DNA from: Actinoplanes solisilvae
Lineage (GTDB): Bacteria > Actinomycetota > Actinomycetes > Mycobacteriales > Micromonosporaceae
Reading direction: 5' to 3'
NCBI RefSeq assembly: GCF_003999975.1
Contig: NZ_RJAC01000003.1
Coordinates: forward strand, 535,285 to 599,284
Length of the DNA: 64,000 nt
A program made the translations under genes and the position numbers. The notes below the pieces were generated by a model, which searched no databases, was not told the origin of the DNA, and was given only the letters and a program-made list of their open reading frames with translations. Of the stretch, positions 29,629-37,596 are shown in pieces; within the stretch, counting starts at the first letter, position 1, and each line of letters begins with the position of its first letter.

Positions 29629-30689
29629 ACGCGCGCATGAGCAGGGCCCTCGACCAGGCGGCCGGGCTGGACGGGCTGCTGATCACGCCCGGGCCCGACC
29701 TCGCCTACTTCACCGGCCAACGCCCGCCGATCACCGAGCGGCTCACCCTGCTGGTGCTGCGGCCCGGCCACCAGCCGCACCTGATCGTGCCGGCCCTCGA
29801 GCTGCCCCACGACCCCGGCGAGCTCACGCTGATCGCCTGGGAGGACGGCGACGACCCGTACGCCCTGGTTGCCGATCTTCTCGACCCGCGCGGCCGCTAT
29901 GCCGTCTCGGACTCGGCCTGGGCCCTGCACCTGCTCGCGCTGCAGCAGGTCGCTCCGCAGACCCGCTACACGTCGATGACCGCGACCCTGCCGATGCTGC
30001 GCGCCGTCAAGGACGCCGACGAGGTCGCTCTGCTCGCCGCGGCCGGAGCGGCCGCCGACGCGACCTATGAGCAGATCTTGGGCGTACGTTTCGCCGGGCG
30101 CACCGAACGGGCGATCGCCGACGATCTCGCCCGGCTGCTGCGCGAACACGGACATTCGCAGGTCGACTTCACGATCGTCGCCTCCGGGCCCAACGGCGCC
30201 GACCCGCATCACGAGGCCGGCGACCGGGTGATCGGCGAGGGCGACATGGTGGTGCTCGACTTCGGCGGGCTCAAGGACGGCTACGGCTCCGACACGACCC
30301 GCACCGTCCACGTGGGAGAGCCGTCGGCGGTCGAGCGGGAGGTGTTCGACGTGGTGCGCGCCGCGCAACAGGCCGCTTTCGAAGCCGTACGCCCGGGGGT
30401 GGCCTGTCAGGACATCGACCGGGTGGCTCGCCGCATCATCGAGGACGCCGGATATGGCGAATTCTTCATCCACCGCACGGGGCACGGGATCGGGCTGACC
30501 ACGCACGAACCGCCCTATCTCGTACGCGGTGAGGAGCAGCCGCTGGTGCCGGGAATGTGTTTCTCCATCGAACCGGGCATTTACCTTCCCGGGCGATTCG
30601 GCGTACGAATCGAGGACATTGTGACCGTCACCTCATCGGGTGGTCGCCGTCTCAATGACACTGATCATGAATTGGCCGTAATTTGGTGA
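29625..30689 (+). CDS. M24 metallopeptidase (Xaa-Pro dipeptidase type)
   Basis: A 354-residue creatinase/prolidase fold enzyme. The two-metal site is complete: LDFGG and GSDTTRT give the two Asp, HRTGHGIGLTTHEPP the His, FSIEPGIYL the first Glu and RIEDIV the second. The N-terminal creatinase-type domain covers about residues 1-125. GTG start coupled to the GH13 gene. The substrate is probably an Xaa-Pro dipeptide. Confidence 0.92.
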   Translation: MNARMSRALDQAAGLDGLLITPGPDLAYFTGQRPPITERLTLLVLRPGHQPHLIVPALELPHDPGELTLIAWEDGDDPYALVADLLDPRGRYAVSDSAWALHLLALQQVAPQTRYTSMTATLPMLRAVKDADEVALLAAAGAAADATYEQILGVRFAGRTERAIADDLARLLREHGHSQVDFTIVASGPNGADPHHEAGDRVIGEGDMVVLDFGGLKDGYGSDTTRTVHVGEPSAVEREVFDVVRAAQQAAFEAVRPGVACQDIDRVARRIIEDAGYGEFFIHRTGHGIGLTTHEPPYLVRGEEQPLVPGMCFSIEPGIYLPGRFGVRIEDIVTVTSSGGRRLNDTDHELAVIW

Positions 30690-30770
30690 CCAGTCGTTCT
30701 ACGGATCCGGTCGCGGCCGAGGGGGCCGACCATCGACGGGACACCGAAATCTGACCCTGGGGGGTAATTC

Positions 30771-31478
30771 ATGGCACCGACGATCGTTCTTGTGCACGGC
30801 GCATTCGCCGAGTCGCAAAGCTGGGCCGGGGTGATCGAGCGGTTGCGGGCGGAGGGTTTCCCGGCGGTCGCGGTCGCCAACCCCTTGCGCGGCGTACGCT
30901 CCGACGGCGACTACCTGAAGGCCACGCTGGCCGGCATCGACGGTGACATCGTGCTCGTCGGCCACTCCTACGGCGGCATGGTCATCTCGAACGGGGGCGG
31001 CGGTAACCCGAACGTGAAGGCGCTGGTCTACGTCGGCGCGTTCGCTCCCGACGCGGGGGAGAGCGCGATCGAGCTCTCCGGCAAGTTCCCGGGCAGCTCC
31101 TTGGGCGAGACGCTCAAGCCGACCAAGCTGCCCGACGGCACCAACGACTTCTACATCCAGCAGGACCGCTACCACAGCCAGTTCGCGGCCGACTCGTCGG
31201 CTGAGGACGCGGCCGTGTGGGCGGTGACGCAGCGTCCGATCACCGACGCCGCGCTGGGCGAGGCCTCGGGCGAGCCGGCCTGGAAGACGATCCCGTCGTG
31301 GTTCCTGTTCGGCAGCGACGACAAGAACATCCCGGTGGCCGCGCTGCGCTTCATGGCCGAGCGGGCCGGTTCGCGCCGCACGGTCGAGATCGAGGGCGGC
31401 TCCCACACGGTGGCGATCCCCGAGGCGGCCCAGCTGGTCGAGCTGATCAAGGAAGCGGCCGCCGCCACCGCCTCCTGA
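30771..31478 (+). CDS. Alpha/beta hydrolase
   Basis: A 235-residue esterase-like hydrolase of the EstC/salicylate-esterase-like group. GHSYGGMV holds the nucleophile Ser near residue 66, and GGSHTVAIPEA holds the catalytic His near the end. The oxyanion region is VLVHGAFAES. The ATG is preceded by a GGGGGG-rich ribosome-binding site. Substrate unknown; it stands alone. Confidence 0.88.
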   Translation: MAPTIVLVHGAFAESQSWAGVIERLRAEGFPAVAVANPLRGVRSDGDYLKATLAGIDGDIVLVGHSYGGMVISNGGGGNPNVKALVYVGAFAPDAGESAIELSGKFPGSSLGETLKPTKLPDGTNDFYIQQDRYHSQFAADSSAEDAAVWAVTQRPITDAALGEASGEPAWKTIPSWFLFGSDDKNIPVAALRFMAERAGSRRTVEIEGGSHTVAIPEAAQLVELIKEAAAATAS

Positions 31479-31514
31479 CACCTCGCCGAGCGCGGGGGCG
31501 ACTACGGTCGTCGC

Positions 31515-32579
31515 ATGACCGTGCTCGACAACCGCGCGCTCAACCGGGCCCTGCTCGCCCGGCAACTGCTCGACCGTCGACGGGTGATGCCCGCCCTCGA
31601 CGCCGTCGAGCACCTCGTCGGGCTGCAGGGTCAGGAGCCGCACGAGCCGTACGTGGGCCTCTGGAGCAGGCTCGACGGGTTCCGGCCGCCGGAACTCGCC
31701 GAGCTGCTCGAGAACCGGCGGGTCGTCCGGACGCTGCTGATGCGCCGCACGATCCACCTGGTCTCGGCGGCCGACTGCCTCGCGCTGCGGTCGCTGCACC
31801 AGCCGATGCTCGAGGCCCGCACCTACGCGGTGCTGCGCCGGCGGCTCGAAGGGGTCGACCTCGCCGAGCTGAGGGCGGCCGGGCAGCCCCACTTCGAGCG
31901 GGAGCCCCGCACACTGCCCGACGTGGGGCGCGCTGTCGGTGCGCGCTGGCCCGACGTGGCTCCGCGCGACCTGGGGGACGCGCTCAGCTCGCTGGTGCCG
32001 CTCGTGCAGGTGCCGCCGCGCGGGGTGTGGGGTGTGAAAGCACCGGCCCGGAACACGACCATCGAAGCGTGGCTGGGTTCGCCCGTTTCGCCGGCCTCCT
32101 CCGCGGACGATCTCGTGCTGCGCTATCTGCGCGCGTTCGGGCCGGCCTCCTCGTCCGACATCCGCGCCTGGTCGGGGCTGAGCGGCCTGCGCGAGTCGAT
32201 CCAGCGGCTGCGGCCCCGGCTGCGCAGCTTCCGGGACGTTCGCGGCCGCGAGCTGCTCGACGTTCTCGACGCGCCGCTGCCCGACCCGGCCACGCCGGCG
32301 CCGCCCCGGTTCCTGCCCGCGTTCGACAACGTGGTGCTCGGCTTCGACGACCGCACCCGCGTCATCGACAACGCCCACCGCGGTCTCAGCGTCGCCGGGG
32401 CCCGGTTCCTGCTCGTCGACGGCCGCGTCGCCGGCACCTGGACGATCACACCGGACGCGCTGCGGGTCACGATGCTGACCTCGCAACCCGCCTCCGAGCT
32501 CGACGCCGTCGCCGCCGAGGGTGAGGATCTGCTTGCCTGGCACGGGATCCAGGGGCGTATTGTCATAGACGCCGGTTGA
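31515..32579 (+). CDS. Winged-helix HTH_42 (AlkZ/YcaQ-like) protein
   Basis: A 354-residue protein of the HTH_42 (DUF1006) family. Members of this family include DNA glycosylases such as AlkZ and YcaQ that remove alkylated or cross-linked bases. The region LVGLQGQEPHEPYVGLWSR (about 35-53) corresponds to the place where AlkZ carries its Gln-x-Gln/Asp catalytic motif, here Q-G-Q. Tandem winged-helix parts follow, with PAFDNVVLGFDDR near residue 275. Glycosylase activity is plausible but not proven. It overlaps nothing and lies 17 bp before the P450 start. Confidence 0.85.
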   Translation: MTVLDNRALNRALLARQLLDRRRVMPALDAVEHLVGLQGQEPHEPYVGLWSRLDGFRPPELAELLENRRVVRTLLMRRTIHLVSAADCLALRSLHQPMLEARTYAVLRRRLEGVDLAELRAAGQPHFEREPRTLPDVGRAVGARWPDVAPRDLGDALSSLVPLVQVPPRGVWGVKAPARNTTIEAWLGSPVSPASSADDLVLRYLRAFGPASSSDIRAWSGLSGLRESIQRLRPRLRSFRDVRGRELLDVLDAPLPDPATPAPPRFLPAFDNVVLGFDDRTRVIDNAHRGLSVAGARFLLVDGRVAGTWTITPDALRVTMLTSQPASELDAVAAEGEDLLAWHGIQGRIVIDAG

Positions 32580-32596
32580 TGACCGAGGGGACGGTA

Positions 32597-33790
32597 ATGT
32601 CGCAGAGCGTCGCTGACGACCTGATGGATCCGCAGTTCCACGCCAACCCCCACCCGTCGTACGCCACCTGGCGGCGCGAAGGCCCGGTCCGCCCGGTGCT
32701 GCTCGCGGGCGGCGCCGAAGCCTGGCTCGTGACCCGCTACGACGACGCGCGCAAGGCCCTCAGCGACCCGCGGCTGTCGAAGGTGCGCGGCGGCCTCAGC
32801 ACGCTGCAGGGCGACATCGACCAGGCCCTGTCCAGCCACATGCTCGCCGTCGACCCGCCCGACCACACCCGGCTGCGCCGCCTCGTCTCGACCGCGTTCA
32901 CCGTTCGCCGCATCGAGGCGCTGCGCCCCCGCATCACCGAGATCACCAACTCGCTGCTCGAGTCCGCTGCGGCCGGCCCGTCGTCGTTCGACCTGATCGA
33001 CGCGTTCGCGTTCCCGCTGCCCATCCAGGTGATCTGCGAGCTGCTCGGCATCCCGGCCGACGACCGCGACGACTTCCGCACCTGGTCGAACGTCATCGTC
33101 GGCGGCGTCGCCTACAAGGACGAGTTCCCGGGGGCGGCGACCGCGATGGTCGCCTACATCCGCGCGCTGCTCGCCGCCCGGCGCACCGACCCCGGCGACG
33201 ACCTGCTCTCCGGCCTGATCGAGGTGCGCGACAGCGCCGACCGGCTCTCCGAGCACGAGCTCATCTCGATGGTCTTCCTGCTGCTCATCGCCGGCCACGA
33301 GACGACCGTCAACCTGATCGGCAACGGCACCTGTCTGCTGCTCTCCGACCGCTCGCGATGGGAGCGGCTGCGCGCCGACCCGACCCTGCTGCCCACGGCC
33401 ATCGAGGAGTTCCTGCGGTACGAGGCTCCGGTGGAGACAGCCACGTTCCGCATCACGACCGAGGAGGTCATGCTCGGCGGGCAGCGCATCCCGCCCCGCT
33501 CGATGGTCGTGATCGGTCTGCTGTCGGCCAACCACGACGAGGACCGCTTCCCCGACCCGGCCGAACTGCGGCTCGACCGGGCCCAGAACCCGCACCTGGC
33601 CTTCGGGCACGGCATCCACTATTGTCTGGGCGCCCCGCTGGCCCGGCTGGAGGCGCAGATCGCGTTCGGGGCCCTGCTCGAACGCTTCCCGTCACTGCGG
33701 CTGGCCGTCCCGGCGTCGTCGCTGGCCTGGCGGCCCGGGTTGCTGTTGCGAGGACTGTTCACGCTGCCGGTGACCACGGCCCCCGAGTGA
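32597..33790 (+). CDS. Cytochrome P450
   Basis: A 397-residue soluble bacterial monooxygenase. AGHETT in the I helix activates oxygen, EEFLRYE holds the ExxR pair, and FGHGIHYCLGAPLAR contains the heme-ligating Cys at residue 343. The ATG at 32597 is preceded by GAGGGG; ATG 32579 and TTG 32576 overlap the stop of the previous gene and have no such site. No ferredoxin or reductase gene is adjacent, so it must use redox partners from elsewhere. The substrate is unknown. Confidence 0.93.
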   Translation: MSQSVADDLMDPQFHANPHPSYATWRREGPVRPVLLAGGAEAWLVTRYDDARKALSDPRLSKVRGGLSTLQGDIDQALSSHMLAVDPPDHTRLRRLVSTAFTVRRIEALRPRITEITNSLLESAAAGPSSFDLIDAFAFPLPIQVICELLGIPADDRDDFRTWSNVIVGGVAYKDEFPGAATAMVAYIRALLAARRTDPGDDLLSGLIEVRDSADRLSEHELISMVFLLLIAGHETTVNLIGNGTCLLLSDRSRWERLRADPTLLPTAIEEFLRYEAPVETATFRITTEEVMLGGQRIPPRSMVVIGLLSANHDEDRFPDPAELRLDRAQNPHLAFGHGIHYCLGAPLARLEAQIAFGALLERFPSLRLAVPASSLAWRPGLLLRGLFTLPVTTAPE

Positions 33791-33824
33791 CGCCCGAGAT
33801 CGCCGGTTTGGCAAGCTTGCGCGG

Positions 33825-34172
33825 GTGGAAGAACTCCGGCTGATCCTGCTCTTCATTCACCTGATCGGTTTCGCCCTGCTCCTGGGCGGCGCGACCGCCC
33901 AGCTTCTGAGCGGCAAGATCCGCATCAACCCGGCCGTCCTGTGGGGCTCGATCATCCAGCTCGTGTCGGGCCTGGCCCTGGCCGCCCCGTTGCGCGGCGG
34001 CGGCGACGCCGAACCCAGCCCGATCAAGCTGGGCGTCAAGCTCGTCATCGCCATCCTGATCTTCATTATGGTCTTCATCCCCCGCAAGCGCGAAGCGGTC
34101 AACAAGGGCCACTTCATCGGCATCATCACGTTGACCCTGGCCAACGCCGCGGTCGCCGTCTTCTGGCGTTGA
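33825..34172 (+). CDS. Small hypothetical membrane protein
   Basis: A 115-residue protein with four hydrophobic stretches (about residues 5-28, 38-54, 66-85, 96-113) and a positive loop RKREAVNKGH. It resembles a common actinobacterial four-helix family of unknown role. GTG start 34 bp behind the P450 stop; the short gap suggests read-through from the P450 gene. Confidence 0.75.
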   Translation: MEELRLILLFIHLIGFALLLGGATAQLLSGKIRINPAVLWGSIIQLVSGLALAAPLRGGGDAEPSPIKLGVKLVIAILIFIMVFIPRKREAVNKGHFIGIITLTLANAAVAVFWR

Positions 34173-34181
34173 TCTGAGCCG

Positions 34182-34206
34182 GGCCACCGGGGCCGGCCCG
34201 GTGGCC
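34182..34206 (+). terminator. Hairpin terminator
   Basis: A perfect 10-bp stem (GGCCACCGGG / CCCGGTGGCC) with loop GCCGG begins 10 bp after the stop of the small membrane protein gene. Confidence 0.7.
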
Positions 34207-34339
34207 GGGTGATCGGCCGGTGTTGCAGGCAGCGGCCCGCATCCCACCGAACTGGTCCTATCCCCGTACTCCCAAAGCTTTTGACTTCTCGACGCCTGAT
34301 GACGCCCGCGGCTTAACCCCGTTTCCCTACCGTGCGGGC

Positions 34340-35536
34340 ATGCGAAAGATCGTGCGCAACCTCCTCGCCGGGACCGGTGTCCTGGCGCTCTCGTTCTCGT
34401 TGGCCGGAACCGCGTCGGCCGGCGGTCACAAGGTCACCAAGCCGACGCTGACCGGGTGGGCCTCGCTGCCCGCCGGCACGTTCGTTCCCGGCAGTGAGCC
34501 CTCGGGCGCGCTGGTCACGGGCAACCTGAACGGGTTCACGGCGCCGTTCGCCGACCAGCCGGTGCAGGGCTTTTCGGGGATCGTCAACAATGGAGACGGC
34601 ACATTCGACGTGCTGTCCGACAACGGCTACGGCCAGCAGGCGAACTCGGGTGACTTCCTGCTGCGCGTCCACAGGCTGGCCCCTGTGTTCGGCCGCAAGC
34701 AGGTCGACGTGCTCGGCGGTGTGAACCTGACCGACCCGTCGGGCAAGGTGCCGTGGAAGCTGACCCGCGACGACCGGGTGCTGACCGGCGCCGACTTCGA
34801 CGTCGAGTCGATCCAGAAGGTGTCCGACGGCTCGTACTGGATCGGCGACGAGTTCGGACCGTACCTGCTGCACTTCGACCGGGCGGGCCGCCTGCTGAGC
34901 GCGCCCGTCGCCCTCGACGGCGTGATCGCGCCCGAGACGGCCGCCCGCACCGGCGCGACCGCGACCGCCCGCAGCAGCAAGGGCTTCGAGGGCCTGGCCC
35001 AGTCGCCCGACGGCCGCTACCTCTACGCGCTGCTCGAGGGTTCGATCACCGGTGACCCCGCCGGTGCGCTGCGCCTGAACGAGTTCGACACGCGGACCGG
35101 CCGCTACACGGGCAAGCGTTTCGTCTACCAGCTCGACAACCCCGACTTCGCCATCGGCGACGCGATCGCGGTCGACAACAACCGCTTCCTCATCATCGAG
35201 CGCGACAACGGCCAGGGTGCCACCGCGGTCGTCAAGAAGATCTACCTGGCCGACAAGCGCGACCGTGACCGCGACGGCAAGCTCGACAAGAAACTCGTCG
35301 TCGACCTGATGAACATCGCCAACCCGCGCCGCCTGGCCGGCTTCGGCCCGACGTTCACGTTCCCGTTCCAGACCATCGAGGACGTGGTCATCCTCGACGA
35401 CCGCACCATCGCCGTCCTGAACGACAACAACTTCCCGTTCTCCACCGGGCGCTCGGCCACCGCCGCCGACAACAACGAGTGGATCACGATCGCCCTCCCC
35501 GAGTCGCTGCACGCCGACAAGCGCCTGCTGAAGTAA
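34340..35536 (+). CDS. Secreted esterase-like/phytase-like protein (PF13449 type)
   Basis: A 398-residue exported protein. Residues 1-27 form a Sec signal (basic start, hydrophobic core, AxA site at SAG/ASA). The mature part is a phytase-like beta-propeller: GFSGIVNNGDGTFDVLSDNG, FDVESIQKVSDGSYWIGDEFGPYLL, GFEGLAQSPDGRYLYALLEG and NRFLIIERDNGQG are the family blocks. It probably hydrolyses a phosphoester outside the cell. The ATG at 34340 fits the signal peptide; the longer reading from 34220 does not. Confidence 0.88.
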   Translation: MRKIVRNLLAGTGVLALSFSLAGTASAGGHKVTKPTLTGWASLPAGTFVPGSEPSGALVTGNLNGFTAPFADQPVQGFSGIVNNGDGTFDVLSDNGYGQQANSGDFLLRVHRLAPVFGRKQVDVLGGVNLTDPSGKVPWKLTRDDRVLTGADFDVESIQKVSDGSYWIGDEFGPYLLHFDRAGRLLSAPVALDGVIAPETAARTGATATARSSKGFEGLAQSPDGRYLYALLEGSITGDPAGALRLNEFDTRTGRYTGKRFVYQLDNPDFAIGDAIAVDNNRFLIIERDNGQGATAVVKKIYLADKRDRDRDGKLDKKLVVDLMNIANPRRLAGFGPTFTFPFQTIEDVVILDDRTIAVLNDNNFPFSTGRSATAADNNEWITIALPESLHADKRLLK

Positions 35537-35870
35537 CTCGCCCACCCGCGGGTCGGTCCGCCATCGCCCGGCCGTCCGATGCCGCAGCCACGTCGGCGGG
35601 AGTCGTCGGCTCCGACCGTGCCGTAGGTCTCGACCGTGTCGTCGGCCGGATTGTCGGCGTTCGCCTGTCTGCCCACTTGAATCCAGCCGGCGGCTGAGCG
35701 TCCTTTCGCTCGGCCGCCGGTCCCGTTCGGCGTGCATATCCGCCACAGGAGCCTCAGCGCCGAACTCCAGGAACCCGCTCCGTGGCCGGCCGTCCTCGCC
35801 CGATCGCTCGGCGCCCAGCACCAAGACGTAAGGACTGCGCCGGGGACGGCTAGGCGAGAACCTGAACGGA
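35537..35870. other. 334-bp convergent intergenic region
   Basis: Between the phytase-like gene and the decayed PIN gene. It contains the strong hairpin at 35687-35720. I see no gene. Confidence 0.5.
35687..35720. terminator. Bidirectional hairpin terminator
   Basis: CCGGCGGCTGAGCG pairs with CGCTCGGCCGCCGG over 14 bp with one wobble pair; the loop is TCCTTT. It sits between two convergent genes. Confidence 0.7.
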
Positions 35871-36285
35871 TCAGATGACGGTGACCGGAACTTCGTGCCC
35901 GCCGTAGAGCTCGGGGATTCGGGTGAAGACAACGGCGTTGGTCTCCGCCGCTTCGCGGACAACGTGGCCGACCATGAGCGGACCGGTGAGAACCGCCTGC
36001 ATCGGATGGTGCTCAAGTCGAGGACTCGCCAGGACACCGACTGCCACCGCGTTGTAGCCGGTGAGGTTGAGGACGACGGCCCTTGGGCGTTTGAAAATGT
36101 GGTCCCACAGCGCGGCCGGAATCTTCAACGCGGCCTGCGCCTCGGCGACTGCGGTAGCGGGCAGCAGCACACTGAAGCCGCCGGGCGCGGGCGTTCTCCA
36201 GAAGCCTCATCGGCTCTGGATGCCCCTGGGTCAACTCGACCAGCGCGGAAGCGTCGAGGACGCCCGGCTGACCACTGACGGTCAT
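35871..36285 (-). pseudogene. Frameshifted PIN-domain (VapC-like) toxin
   Basis: The ATG at 36285 opens MTVSGQPGVLDASALVELTQ with the first PIN Asp, reading to ENARA near 36190. The downstream frame then continues with GGFSVLLPATAVAEAQAALK (second acidic residue, Glu) and ends NAVVFTRIPELYGGHEV at 35871. The two parts are offset by one extra base within the GC-rich stretch near 36180-36190. The late PIN Asp (T-x-D) is replaced by Ile in FTRIP. So the RNase is probably inactive even without the frameshift, or the base count here is wrong. It overlaps its antitoxin gene by 4 bp (ATGA). Confidence 0.7.
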
Positions 36286-36461
36286 GTGGGGTGCCCCTCG
36301 CGCTCGGAGATCACGAAGATGCCGGTCTTCTCGCTCTCGCGCAGGCGCGCCTGGAAGTTCGCCTCATCATCCGCCGTCCAGACAGGAGTCGGGACGCCGA
36401 GCATCTCGGCGATTTCGCTGAGGTCGACGACGGATTCCGTAGGGGTCTCGTTTTCTGCCAT
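36282..36461 (-). CDS. Putative antitoxin of PIN toxin-antitoxin pair
   Basis: A 59-residue acidic protein starting MAENETPTESVVDLSEIAEM and ending ISEREGHPT. The C-terminal part (VWTADDEANFQARLRESEK) is helical and acidic, as in antitoxin tails that wrap PIN toxins. The stop overlaps the ATG of the PIN gene, the usual antitoxin-first order. No close family is recognised. It stays open while its toxin partner is frameshifted. Confidence 0.65.
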   Translation of the reverse strand: MAENETPTESVVDLSEIAEMLGVPTPVWTADDEANFQARLRESEKTGIFVISEREGHPT

Positions 36462-36724
36462 GCGCCCACGCTAGTGACGGGGCGGCTGAGGGCGATACCC
36501 CTCGTCACCCTCCTGTGGACAACCCCGACGCGAGTCCGGAAGGAGCGCTTTCCTTGTGGATAAGCCATCGACCTTTCAGGCTCGGGTGGTAGCGGCGGTC
36601 GAGCCGCGCGACGGGGTCTCAGCCTCCGCGCGGAGTGTTCTGTCGGACACAGAGGGGGCTAATCGAGGGCATTTCGATTGCCTAGCCTCCTAGGATGCCC
36701 AAGAGGGTGGAGCGAAGTGCACCG

Positions 36725-36740
36725 CCGGGGGAAGCCCCGG
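36725..36740. other. Short perfect stem-loop
   Basis: CCGGGG and CCCCGG form a 6-bp stem around GAAG. Position in the leader of the TetR gene is compatible with a structured RNA element; no known family was recognised. Confidence 0.4.
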
Positions 36741-36787
36741 GGGTGGAACGGAAGAGAAACTTCTGGCACGGCCCCAGTGTCTAAAGT

Positions 36788-36801
36788 GGAGTGATCACTC
36801 C
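36788..36801. promoter_or_regulatory. TetR-type operator palindrome
   Basis: GGAGTGATCACTCC is a perfect 14-bp palindrome, about 90 bp before the ATG of the TetR gene. Sites of this shape are typical operators of TetR regulators, so autoregulation is likely. Confidence 0.7.
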
Positions 36802-36889
36802 GTTACAAAGGGGACGCTAGGCTAAGAACGGTCAACCGACGGTCAACCCGACAAAAGGGACCGTGATGGAAGAGACGGAGGGTGGGCTC

Positions 36890-37450
36890 ATGGCCGCACG
36901 CGCGCCGCGTGCTGACGCGTTGCGTAATCGGTCCCGCGTGCTCGCCGCGGCCGAGCAGGTCTTCGTGGCCCGGGGCACCTCGGTCTCGACCGAAGAGGTC
37001 GCGCGCGCGGCGGGGGTCGGCATCGGCACCGTCTTCCGGCACTTCCCGACCAAGGCGGCGCTGATCGAGGCGGTCTTCCGGGAACGGCTGCGACGCTTCG
37101 GGGAAGAGGCCGACCGGCTGGCCGCCTCCGACGACCCGGGCGCCGCGATCTGGGTCTTCCTGAGCCGCATCGCCGAGGTGGCGGCGGGTAAGCAGGAGTG
37201 GGCCGACGCGTTCGCCGCCGGGGCTCTGCACGACGCGTTCTCCCCGGCCCGCGACGAGCTGCCGCGCACGCTCGGCATGGTCCTGGCCCGCGCCCAGCAG
37301 ACCGGCTCGATCCGCGACGACGTCGACGTCCCCGAACTGGTCGCGCTGATGCTGGCCGTCTCCCGCGTTCCCGAGCTGAGCGCCGAGGGCGCCGCCCTGC
37401 GCGCCCGCGTCCTGTCGATCGTGTTCGACGGCCTGCGCGCCCGCAAGTGA
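36890..37450 (+). CDS. TetR family regulator
   Basis: A 186-residue repressor. The HTH region covers about residues 10-55: RSRVLAAAEQVFVARG, VSTEEVARAAGVGIGTVFRHF and PTKAALIEAVF. The C-terminal ligand-binding part is helical. ATG at 36890 is preferred because GGAGGG lies 7 bp upstream; ATG at 36866 (after AAGGGA) is also possible. The perfect palindrome upstream fits self-control. No divergent target gene is next to it; the acyl-CoA synthetase gene downstream could be controlled too. Confidence 0.88.
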   Translation: MAARAPRADALRNRSRVLAAAEQVFVARGTSVSTEEVARAAGVGIGTVFRHFPTKAALIEAVFRERLRRFGEEADRLAASDDPGAAIWVFLSRIAEVAAGKQEWADAFAAGALHDAFSPARDELPRTLGMVLARAQQTGSIRDDVDVPELVALMLAVSRVPELSAEGAALRARVLSIVFDGLRARK

Positions 37451-37552
37451 CACTTCCCGCGCCCGCAAGTGACACCCCACGCGCCCGTGGATGACGCCCC
37501 GCGCCTGTAGATGACGCCCCGCGCGTAGACAAGTGACGCCCCACGCGAGCGG
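37445..37552 (+). repeat. Five-copy degenerate 20-22 bp tandem repeat
   Basis: Copies start at 37445, 37467, 37489, 37509 and 37531 (spacings 22, 22, 20, 22). Each has the core AAGTGAC/GATGAC followed by ACCCC/GCCCC and a GCGC tract. The first copy overlaps the TetR stop codon. It fills most of the gap to the acyl-CoA synthetase gene. Confidence 0.75.
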
Positions 37553-37596
37553 ATAGGCTGGCCGGGTCCGCGAGCCGAAGCCCGGAGGTTCACGCC

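Larger units (their letters stand above)
36462..36889. other. 428-bp intergenic region with hairpin and operator
   Basis: Separates the toxin-antitoxin pair from the TetR gene. It carries a hairpin at 36725-36740 and a perfect palindrome at 36788-36801. The stretch 36600-36780 has no gene and could hold a leader or small RNA. Confidence 0.5.

Noticed and set aside
36600..36780. A possible 6C RNA or other known small RNA before the TetR gene
   Set aside because: The hairpin is G/C rich but the required C-rich loops are not present; no known family could be supported.
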